From: Vulcanimicrobiota bacterium
GTDB lineage: Bacteria; Vulcanimicrobiota; Vulcanimicrobiia; Vulcanimicrobiales; Vulcanimicrobiaceae
Length of the DNA: 12,587 bases
NCBI GenBank assembly: GCA_019233415.1
Contig: JAFAMK010000374.1
Span: forward strand, 1-12,587
Reading direction: 5' to 3'
Part shown: positions 7,786 through 12,587 of the stretch, in pieces
How the letters are laid out: each line of letters starts with the position of its first letter
How positions within the stretch are numbered: position 1 is the stretch's first letter
Translations under genes and position numbers: made by a program
Notes under the pieces: model-generated
The model's input: the letters and a program-made list of their open reading frames with translations, nothing else
Databases searched by the model: none
What the model was told of the DNA's origin: nothing

Positions 7786-9366
7786 CTAACCGTGCCGGAG
7801 CATCTCGCGCGCCGCATTCCAACCTGGCGCACCCATCACACCGCCGCCTGGATGCGCCGCCGACCCGCACAGGAAGAGGTGCTCGACGGGCGTGCGATAG
7901 TTCGCCCAGCCGGGCGCCGGACGGAACATGAACAGTTTGTTGAGGCTCATCGCACCCTGGAAAATGTTCCCGCCGGTCAGGTTGAACTTCTCCTCGATGT
8001 CGACCGGGCTGAGGACTTGGCGGTCGACGACCGACGCCTTGAAGCCGGGCGCGTACTGCTCGACGACGTCGAAGCAGCTGTCCGCGAACGCGTTCTTCGT
8101 CGCCTCGTCCCAGCGGCCGTCCTTGAGGTGGTACGGCGCGTACTGGCAGAACATGGACATGAGGTGCATCCCCGGCAGCGCGACCGTCGGATCGACTGCC
8201 GACGGGATCGTGCATTCGACGACCGGCGCCGACGACGGGCGGCCGTACTTCGCCTCGTCGTACGCACGCTCGATGAAATCCTGGTCGGGGCAGAAGTGCG
8301 CCGTTCCGCGGTGCTGCGGTCCGGGCTCCGTGCCCGGGCACGCGGTGTAGTTCGGCACCGCGGAGAGCGCGACGTTGATCTTCGCCGACGCGCTCGCGTA
8401 GTCGATGCGCTTCACCTCGGCGAGGAACTCGGCCGGCACGGCGTCGGGTCCGAGGAATGTCTCGAAGGTGAGCCGGCAGTCGACGTTGCTCGCGACGTTG
8501 CGCGCGCGCAGCTCCTCGCCGTTCGCGAGCACGACGCCGACCGCGCGTTTCCCCTCGACGATGATGCGGCTGACCTCGGCTTCCGTGCGGATCACGACGC
8601 CCAGGTCGACCGCGGCCTTCGCCAGCGCCTGCGTGAGCCCGCCCATGCCACCGCGCACGTAGCTCCACACGCCGCGCGCGCCGTTCGTCTCGCCCATCAC
8701 GTGGTGAAAGAGAACGTACGCGGTGCCGGGCATCGACGGCGAGGCGAAGGCGCCGATGATCGCGTCGGTCGCGAGCGTGGCCTTCAGTTCTTCCGATTCG
8801 AACCAGCGGTCGAGGATCGGGCGCGCCGCTCCGGTGAGAATCTCGAGCGCCTCGCCCATCGCGCCGTCGAGCTTCTTGAAATCCAGGCCGAGTCGGCCCA
8901 TCGAGAGGAGATCGCCGAGCCCCGGGCGCGCGACGTTCGGTGGAACCTGCGTCAGCGTCGGCTCGATCACGGTCGCAACCCGTTCGAGCATCGCGACGTA
9001 GTGCGGATACGCCGCGGCGTCGGCGGCACTGAACTTCGCGATCTCGCGGCGGTTGAGGTCGTCGTCGGGGCCGAGCAGCAGATAGCGCCCGTCGGGGAAC
9101 GGCGAGAACGACGACGGGTTGCGTTCGACCAGCTCGAAGCCGTACTCGCGCAGGCGCAGATCGCGGATGATCTCGGGGCGGAAGAGGCTGTTGACGTACG
9201 CTGCGGTCGAGACCTTGAAGCCGGGGAACGTCTCCTCCGAGACGCACGCGCCGCCGACGACGTAGCGGCGTTCGAGGACGAGCACCTTCCACTTCGCGCG
9301 GGCGAGATAGCACGCCGCGACGAGCCCGTTGTGCCCGCCGCCGATGATGATCGCGTCGTACGCCAT
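7786..9366 (-). CDS. Phytoene-dehydrogenase-like NAD(P)/FAD-dependent oxidoreductase
   Basis: A 526-residue flavoprotein of the carotenoid desaturase/PYROXD2 superfamily. The N-terminal dinucleotide-binding fold has IIIGGGHNGLVAA (6-18) with the GxGxxG loop, an acidic E32 ending strand 2, and the GGA motif (38-40) followed by the FAD-contacting ETFPGFKVSTAAY region. The C-terminus has LFLCGSAAHPGGGVMGAPGW and NAAR (about 497-520), the hallmark second FAD-binding motif of the family. The full-length family is about 500-530 residues, so it is complete. Whether the substrate is a carotenoid is unknown: no phytoene synthase or other carotenoid gene is nearby, and PYROXD2-like members often act on other compounds. 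The start ATG (9364-9366) has AGGAG (9374-9378 on the minus strand) 7 nt upstream. It is the first gene of an operon with the Rieske oxygenase and is divergent from hfq. Confidence 0.88.
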   Translation of the reverse strand: MAYDAIIIGGGHNGLVAACYLARAKWKVLVLERRYVVGGACVSEETFPGFKVSTAAYVNSLFRPEIIRDLRLREYGFELVERNPSSFSPFPDGRYLLLGPDDDLNRREIAKFSAADAAAYPHYVAMLERVATVIEPTLTQVPPNVARPGLGDLLSMGRLGLDFKKLDGAMGEALEILTGAARPILDRWFESEELKATLATDAIIGAFASPSMPGTAYVLFHHVMGETNGARGVWSYVRGGMGGLTQALAKAAVDLGVVIRTEAEVSRIIVEGKRAVGVVLANGEELRARNVASNVDCRLTFETFLGPDAVPAEFLAEVKRIDYASASAKINVALSAVPNYTACPGTEPGPQHRGTAHFCPDQDFIERAYDEAKYGRPSSAPVVECTIPSAVDPTVALPGMHLMSMFCQYAPYHLKDGRWDEATKNAFADSCFDVVEQYAPGFKASVVDRQVLSPVDIEEKFNLTGGNIFQGAMSLNKLFMFRPAPGWANYRTPVEHLFLCGSAAHPGGGVMGAPGWNAAREMLRHG

Positions 9367-9373
9367 GAGAGCG

Positions 9374-9378
9374 CTCCT
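9374..9378 (-). promoter_or_regulatory. Shine-Dalgarno site of the FAD oxidoreductase gene
   Basis: Minus strand AGGAG, 7 nt before the ATG at 9366. A longer AAGGAGGTGG at 9397-9406 on the same strand is too far from any usable start. Confidence 0.65.
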
Positions 9379-9446
9379 GTGCCCCCTCGCTCGGCGCCAC
9401 CTCCTTAGCAGGCGCGTCTCCAGCGGGAGCGTCTCCGCGGCGGGCC

Positions 9447-9458
9447 TAACCTCGTCTC
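9447..9458 (+). promoter_or_regulatory. Possible -10 element for a leaderless hfq transcript
   Basis: TAACCT at 9447-9452 fits the TAnnnT pattern and ends 6 nt before the hfq ATG, the spacing expected if transcription starts at or next to the start codon. No Shine-Dalgarno sequence precedes the ATG, which agrees with a leaderless mRNA. No convincing -35 was seen at 16-19 nt. The 11-mer GGCCTAACCTC recurs upstream of the SDR gene at 12468-12478. Confidence 0.35.
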
Positions 9459-9716
9459 ATGGCGACCCCTCGTCCCCAGCCACTGCAAGACGCTTACTTG
9501 TCCGAGGTCAAGCGCCAAGCGGTCCCGGTCACGATCTTCCTCGTCAACGGCTTCCAGATGCGCGGGATCGTGAAGGGCTTCGATCCGTTCACCATCGTCC
9601 TCGAGTTCGAGAAGAAGGCGCACCTGATCTACAAGCACGCCGTCTCGACGATCTCGCCGAACGGCGCGGTCTCGGCGCCGCTCGTTCCCGACCAAGGCGA
9701 GGCCGTCGCGCCGTGA
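9459..9716 (+). CDS. hfq: RNA chaperone Hfq
   Basis: An 85-residue Sm-like protein that forms a hexamer and pairs small RNAs with mRNAs. The Sm1 motif covers VPVTIFLVNGFQMRGIVKGF (22-41) and DPFTIVLE (42-49); the Sm2 motif is HLIYKHAVSTISP (55-67). Proximal-face residues equivalent to E. coli Q8, F42, Y55, K56 and H57 are present as Q10, F44, Y58, K59 and H60. The rim patch reads K18-R19-Q20-A21 where E. coli has RRER, so it is partly reduced. On the distal side F27 replaces Y25. The C-terminal tail is short (about 18 residues) and partly acidic. No Shine-Dalgarno site is seen before the ATG. Its TGA is overlapped by the dapF GTG, so hfq leads a coupled three-gene unit. Usual neighbour miaA lies upstream beyond a minus-strand operon. 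Confidence 0.96.
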   Translation: MATPRPQPLQDAYLSEVKRQAVPVTIFLVNGFQMRGIVKGFDPFTIVLEFEKKAHLIYKHAVSTISPNGAVSAPLVPDQGEAVAP

Positions 9717-10486
9717 CGACCGGGGTCCCGATCGTCAAGACGAACGGGACGGGCAATCAGTTCGTCCTCGTCGACGAGCGTGACACGCCCCTCGACGATC
9801 CGTCCGCGTTCGCGCGGCGTGTCTGTGACCCCGTGCACGGGCTGGGAGCCGACGGCGTGCTGCTCGTCGAGCCGTCCGAGCGCTTCGACGCGCGGATGCG
9901 AATCATCAACGCCGACGGCAGCGAAGCCGAGATGTGCGGCAACGGAATGCGCTGCGTAGCACGCTATCTCGACGAGCACGACGGCTGGGCGACCGCGACC
10001 GTCGAGACGCTCGCGGGCCCGATCGCAACCCGCATCCTCGGGCGCGCGCCGTACCGCGTCGCGGTCGACGTGTCGCTGCCGGTGTTCGGCGAACCGCACT
10101 TCGTCGACGGCTACCGCGCGATCCCGGTCGTCGTCGGTAACCCGCACGTCGTAATCCGCGTCGACAACGTCGACGCGATCGACCTCGCGACCGTCGGACC
10201 GCGGATCGAGCACGACCCGCAGTATCCGCACGGCATGAACGCACACTTCGTCGCGCGCGCCGGCAACGGCTGGCGTGTGCGCCACTGGGAGCGCGGTGCG
10301 GGACCGACGCAGGCCTGCGGAACGGGCACGGTCGCCGTCGCGGCGGTCCTGATCGCGGCCGGCGACGCAACCTCGCCGCTGGCGTTGCACGTGCCGGGCG
10401 GCGTGCTCGAGGTGACGTGGGAACCCGGCGTGCGCGCGACGCTCGTCGGCGACGCGGTGCGGGAGTTCGAGCGAGTCGTCGCGTGA
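9713..10486 (+). CDS. dapF: Diaminopimelate epimerase DapF
   Basis: A 257-residue cofactor-independent racemase that converts LL- to meso-diaminopimelate for lysine and peptidoglycan synthesis. The two catalytic cysteines are in place: C75 in EMCGNGMRC (73-81) and C202 in TQACGTGTVA (199-208). Substrate-binding segments include N11-G-T-G-N-Q (family GLGNDF; here Gln replaces the usual Asp), GLGADGVLLV (43-52), NADGSEAEMCGNG (66-78), GNPHVVI (142-148) and ERGAGPT (193-199). Length is slightly short but normal for the family. The GTG at 9713 overlaps the hfq stop as GTGA; the frame stays open upstream through hfq but without homology. Its own stop overlaps the GTG of the radical SAM gene in the same way. 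No other lysine-pathway gene is present in the window. Confidence 0.95.
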   Translation: MTTGVPIVKTNGTGNQFVLVDERDTPLDDPSAFARRVCDPVHGLGADGVLLVEPSERFDARMRIINADGSEAEMCGNGMRCVARYLDEHDGWATATVETLAGPIATRILGRAPYRVAVDVSLPVFGEPHFVDGYRAIPVVVGNPHVVIRVDNVDAIDLATVGPRIEHDPQYPHGMNAHFVARAGNGWRVRHWERGAGPTQACGTGTVAVAAVLIAAGDATSPLALHVPGGVLEVTWEPGVRATLVGDAVREFERVVA

Positions 10487-11715
10487 ACGGCGCGACCGGC
10501 GCCGCGGTCGGCCTCGCATACACCGACGCGCGCGGCCGCATCTACTTCGACGAGACGCGCGCGCCGCTCGCCGACGGCGGGTTCGAACGGCCGCCGCGCC
10601 GTGAGGAACTGATTCCGGCACCACCGGGGACCGTCAGCACGATGCTCCCCGGCCGGATGCCGCTGCTCGCCGGCGGCGGTACTGCCTCGCGCCGCACGGC
10701 GCTGGCCGCATTGCTGCCGGCCGGCTACACGCGCCTGCTGCTTCCCGCCTACCGCAGCGGTCCCGACGCGCCGCCGCTTCCGCTCTTCGGCTACACGTTC
10801 GCCTGCGTCGTGGACGACGAACTGCACGTCGCCGCGATGCGGACCGACGAGAGCGAAGACTGGACGCCGCGCTATTTCGGCGAGGGCGAGCTGGAGGCGC
10901 TGCTGCGCGCGCGCCAGGCCGACGATCCGCGCAACCGCACGCTGGCGCAGCTCGCGATCTGCTCGCGCGACTACGGCTGCTTCACCGCGCAGAACGTCTT
11001 CCTCGAACGCGGCGAAGCGGCGCTTCCGGTCTCGCCGCGCTGCAACGCCGCGTGCGTCGGCTGCATCTCCGAGCTGGAGCCGGACGCGGGGCTGCCGTCG
11101 CCGCAAACGCGCGTCGCGTTCGAAGCCGACGCCGGCGACCTGGCGCGCATCGCGATCCGCCACCTCGAACGCGTTCCCGACGGAATCGTCTCCTTCGGCC
11201 AAGGCTGCGAGGGCGAGCCGCTGCTGCGCGTGACGACGATCGAACGGACGATCGCGGCGATTCGCGCCGAACGCGCGAACGGAACGATCAACCTGAACAC
11301 GAACGGCTCGCTCCCCAAGAGCCTCGCGCGCCTGATCGACGCCGGACTCCAAGCCGTCCGCATTAGCTTGAACTCGTTCCGCAAGGACGTCTACGCCGCA
11401 TACTACCGCCCGACGGGCTACGACCTCGACGACGTCCTCGAATCCGTCGCGCTCGCCGTCGAGCGCGGCCTCCGTGTCTCGCTGAACTACCTAACCCATC
11501 CCGGCGTCACCGACGACGCGGCCGAAGTCGCGGCCTTCGAGCGATTCCTCAGCGCGCACCCCGTCACGCTGGTCCAAACACGAACGCTGAACATCGACCC
11601 CGAACGCTACTTCGCCCGCGTCGGCCGCCCGACCGAACCCCTCGGGATGCGCGAAGCCCTCGCCCGCATCGAGCACCTCGGGATCCCCCTCGGCAACTTC
11701 ACCCACACGCACTAA
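10483..11715 (+). CDS. Radical SAM protein of unknown function
   Basis: A 410-residue radical SAM enzyme. The 4Fe-4S motif is C187-xxx-C191-xx-C194 in SPRCNAACVGCISELEP, followed by VSFGQGCEGEPLL (236-248, the GGEP-like SAM-binding motif), GTINLNTNGSLP (267-278), RISLNSF (293-299), YYRPTGYDLDDVLESV (307-322) and VSLNYLTHPGVTD (332-344), which together complete the barrel. Ahead of the cluster is an unusually long region of about 186 residues, containing ELIPAPPG, LLPGRMPLL, GYTRLLLPAY and PLFGYTFACV, and a cysteine pair C160/C166 just before the motif. This arrangement recalls a broadly distributed but functionally unassigned radical SAM family, from memory. No C-terminal SPASM-type cysteine cluster is seen. 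The GTG at 10483 overlaps the dapF TGA, so it is likely coupled to hfq-dapF. Substrate cannot be told from sequence. Confidence 0.85.
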   Translation: MNGATGAAVGLAYTDARGRIYFDETRAPLADGGFERPPRREELIPAPPGTVSTMLPGRMPLLAGGGTASRRTALAALLPAGYTRLLLPAYRSGPDAPPLPLFGYTFACVVDDELHVAAMRTDESEDWTPRYFGEGELEALLRARQADDPRNRTLAQLAICSRDYGCFTAQNVFLERGEAALPVSPRCNAACVGCISELEPDAGLPSPQTRVAFEADAGDLARIAIRHLERVPDGIVSFGQGCEGEPLLRVTTIERTIAAIRAERANGTINLNTNGSLPKSLARLIDAGLQAVRISLNSFRKDVYAAYYRPTGYDLDDVLESVALAVERGLRVSLNYLTHPGVTDDAAEVAAFERFLSAHPVTLVQTRTLNIDPERYFARVGRPTEPLGMREALARIEHLGIPLGNFTHTH

Positions 11716-11734
11716 TGCGCGATGGCCGCTAGAT

Positions 11735-12367
11735 TCAAGATTCCGGCATTGCATTTCCGCGCCGCGGCAGGAGCACCAAGTCGGCCGCTGCCTCGGCGTC
11801 CTTGAGGAGCTTCCTACGCGATGTGCCCATCTGTGCACGCATCGTCAAGCCGCGGGCAAGGTCGACGACCTGGCTCGCGCGTGCCGCGACCGGAAAGTCA
11901 GATGGGATTTCTCCCGCGCTGATCCCGCTTTGGAAACGACGTGCTACTAGGGCCACGGCGCCGCTGGCAGCGTTCCGTATGAATTGCCGGACCTCAGCAT
12001 CGTCCACAAGCGGCGCGACGCACATGAGAAGACACCCCGGGGCGCTGCCTTTCTCGGTCGCACTTGTGACGTTGAACCTCATAAAGCTTGCGAGCGAGTC
12101 GCGCAGAGCCGGCGGCGAGAGGAGCGCCTTTTCAGCCAGAGCGCCCTTCCTCTCGGCGTAGTCTTTGAGGACGCGCAAAAATATCGTCCGCTTGTCCCCA
12201 AAGACGGAATACAGGCTCGGGCGCCCGACGCCCATCCCGGCGACGAGATCGTCAATCGTCACGCCGTCGTAGCCTTTTCGCCAGAACACCTGGGTCGCTT
12301 TTCCAAGCGCGGCGCTCTCGTTGAAGCTGCGCGGTCGCCCACGCGGCCGAGCGGCTTTTTGAATCAT
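11735..12367 (-). CDS. TetR/AcrR-family transcriptional regulator
   Basis: A 210-residue repressor-type protein. Residues about 14-60 are the TetR DNA-binding domain: FNESAALGKATQVFWRKGYD (15-34), then VTIDDLVAGMGVGRPSLYSV (36-55) covering the helix-turn-helix, and FGDKRTIFLRVLKDY (56-70). The C-terminal ligand domain has APGCLLMCVAPL (108-119), like the GCLLVN segment of a common TetR subfamily whose members often control adjacent oxidoreductases. The start ATG (12365-12367) lacks a well-spaced Shine-Dalgarno site; AAGGA lies about 12 nt upstream. The ATG overlaps the stop of a 10-codon reading frame. The base composition is visibly lower in GC than the neighbouring core genes, hinting at transfer. 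It is divergent from the SDR gene, its likely target. Its 3' end faces the radical SAM gene with 19 bp between. Confidence 0.92.
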   Translation of the reverse strand: MIQKAARPRGRPRSFNESAALGKATQVFWRKGYDGVTIDDLVAGMGVGRPSLYSVFGDKRTIFLRVLKDYAERKGALAEKALLSPPALRDSLASFMRFNVTSATEKGSAPGCLLMCVAPLVDDAEVRQFIRNAASGAVALVARRFQSGISAGEIPSDFPVAARASQVVDLARGLTMRAQMGTSRRKLLKDAEAAADLVLLPRRGNAMPES

Positions 12368-12396
12368 TTAGTTCGGAATTCCTTGCCCTTGGCCAT
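12364..12396 (-). CDS. Possible 10-residue leader peptide before the TetR gene
   Basis: On the minus strand a frame starting at ATG 12396 reads MAKGKEFRTK and ends in TGA at 12364-12366, overlapping the TetR ATG as ATGA. The TATAAT at 12404-12409 ends 7 nt before this ATG, so the transcript could start at or next to it. That would make the frame leaderless and couple its translation to TetR, which lacks a well-placed ribosome site. No homology can be judged at this length, and chance is a real alternative. Confidence 0.25.
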   Translation of the reverse strand: MAKGKEFRTK

Positions 12397-12411
12397 CCGA
12401 TCCATTATAGT
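12383..12411 (+). promoter_or_regulatory. Predicted promoter of the SDR gene
   Basis: TTGCCC (12383-12388) and TATAGT (12406-12411) are separated by exactly 17 bp, a good sigma-70-type promoter. Transcription would start near 12418, giving a leader of about 80 nt. The -10 shares bases 12406-12409 with the TetR -10 on the other strand, so binding at one site could block both. Confidence 0.5.
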
Positions 12412-12435
12412 ACGAAAAAGTTCGAAATGGGGCAA
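12404..12435 (-). promoter_or_regulatory. Predicted promoter of the TetR gene
   Basis: Minus strand TATAAT at 12409-12404 is a perfect -10 consensus. A TTGCCC at 12435-12430 could be the -35, but the 20-nt spacer is long, so activity or regulation through the intervening AT-rich stretch is possible. The -10 overlaps the + strand -10 of the SDR gene. Confidence 0.5.
12412..12425. promoter_or_regulatory. Possible TetR-type operator
   Basis: An AT-rich stretch just downstream of both -10 elements holds the inverted repeat CGAA (12413-12415 region) and TTCG, as ACGAAAAAGTTCGA. The arms are only 4 bp with a 4-bp centre. Position between divergent promoters of a TetR gene and an SDR gene suggests an operator; the sequence symmetry alone is weak. 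Confidence 0.3.
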
Positions 12436-12452
12436 GCGACCCTGCCGTTGCG

Positions 12453-12462
12453 GGGAGCTCCC
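12453..12462. repeat. Perfect 10-bp palindrome in the SDR leader
   Basis: GGGAGCTCCC is perfectly self-complementary and lies 34 bp before the SDR ATG, in the predicted leader. It could be a second protein-binding site or a chance GC-rich palindrome. Confidence 0.35.
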
Positions 12463-12471
12463 TGTTCGGCC

Positions 12472-12490
12472 TAACCTCTGCGCCACGGAG
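12472..12490 (+). promoter_or_regulatory. Second possible -10 and ribosome-binding site of the SDR gene
   Basis: TAACCT (12472-12477) sits in the same 11-mer found before hfq and would give a very short leader starting near 12484. GGAG at 12487-12490 is 6 nt before the ATG and fixes the SDR start. A TTGCGG at 12448-12453 (18-nt spacer) is only a weak -35 candidate. Confidence 0.35.
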
Positions 12491-12496
12491 CCACCT

Positions 12497-12587
12497 ATGA
12501 AACATTCGATCGCGCTCGTCACCGGCGCCACCTCCGGGATCGGTTATGCGGCAGCCCGCATTCTTGCCGGGGAGGGGGGCAAGAAAT
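12497..12587 (+). CDS. Short-chain dehydrogenase/reductase, N-terminal fragment
   Basis: Only the first 30 residues are in the window; the gene runs off the right edge. It begins MKHSIALVTGATSGIGYAAA, with TGATSGIG as the classical SDR TGxxxGIG nucleotide-binding loop, so the complete protein should be an NAD(P)-dependent oxidoreductase of about 250 residues or more. The start ATG has GGAG 6 nt upstream. The substrate cannot be told from this fragment. The divergent TetR gene is probably its regulator. Confidence 0.85.
   Translation, partial: MKHSIALVTGATSGIGYAAARILAGEGGKK

Noticed and set aside
7766..9400. Minus-strand extension of the Rieske reading frame through the FAD gene
   Set aside because: The frame is open by chance. 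Homology starts at the ATG at 7765, which has a good ribosome site.
9397..9407. Near-perfect Shine-Dalgarno sequence TAAGGAGGTGG on the minus strand
   Set aside because: No start codon lies at a usable distance; the FAD gene ATG is about 30 nt away and has its own AGGAG. Probably chance, and on the + strand it merely resembles the 16S 3' end.
7792..9408. Open + strand frame of 538 codons opposite the FAD oxidoreductase gene
   Set aside because: No motifs, strongly biased composition, and the minus strand carries both FAD-binding motifs.
9414..9436. Direct repeat GCGTCTCC (9414-9421 and 9429-9436) upstream of hfq
   Set aside because: Eight-base repeats 15 bp apart are weak in GC-rich DNA, and no matching copies were seen at other promoters.
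11716..11734. Bidirectional terminator between the radical SAM and TetR genes
   Set aside because: Only 19 bp are available and no hairpin with a T tract is visible.
1..12587. CRISPR arrays, tRNA or rRNA genes, transposases, prophage or defence genes
   Set aside because: None was seen; apart from the one 16-bp tandem pair there is no regular repeat array, and the predicted proteins are metabolic, repair, channel, nuclease or regulatory.

Overview
The window is a high-GC (about two thirds by eye) bacterial chromosome segment built around housekeeping genes: the 3' end of mutS, then mutL, miaA, hfq and dapF, plus a radical SAM gene, all on the + strand. MutL carries the complete C-terminal endonuclease motif set, so mismatch repair here should be of the MutH-independent, nicking type. 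Having both mutS/mutL and hfq argues against Actinobacteria. Many GTG starts, an Uma2 nuclease, Sm-like Hfq next to dapF, and high GC fit a deep-branching lineage such as Eremiobacterota/Vulcanimicrobiota (WPS-2). This is an impression from gene content, not a demonstrated placement.

Layout. 1-314: C-terminus of MutS. 319-2160 (-): secreted alginate-lyase-like protein. 2196-3341 (+): MscS-type channel. 3345-3947 (+): Uma2-family nuclease. 3985-6596 (+): mutL and miaA, overlapping by 4 bp. 6597-6652: short convergent gap holding a 16-bp tandem repeat. 6653-9366 (-): two-gene operon of an FAD-dependent oxidoreductase (first) and a Rieske oxygenase (second). 9367-9458: divergent intergenic region. 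9459-11715 (+): hfq, dapF and a radical SAM gene, each overlapping the next by the four bases GTGA. 11735-12367 (-): TetR regulator. 12368-12496: divergent promoter region with overlapping -10 elements. 12497-end (+): start of a short-chain dehydrogenase/reductase.

How the genes work together. MutS and MutL form the mismatch repair pathway. MiaA modifies A37 of tRNAs reading UNN codons. Hfq is the RNA chaperone and DapF serves lysine and peptidoglycan synthesis. In E. coli mutL-miaA-hfq are contiguous, so this looks like an ancestral mutS-mutL-miaA-hfq-dapF string opened at two places: the lyase/mscS/Uma2 block between mutS and mutL, and the FAD/Rieske operon between miaA and hfq. The right end is a separate regulator/enzyme pair (TetR and SDR) with a shared control region.

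No tRNA, rRNA, CRISPR array, transposase or prophage gene was seen. There is no obvious defence or mobile system. The most worthwhile leads are the translationally coupled hfq-dapF-radical SAM unit, the Rieske/FAD pair of unknown substrate, and the TetR/SDR control region.
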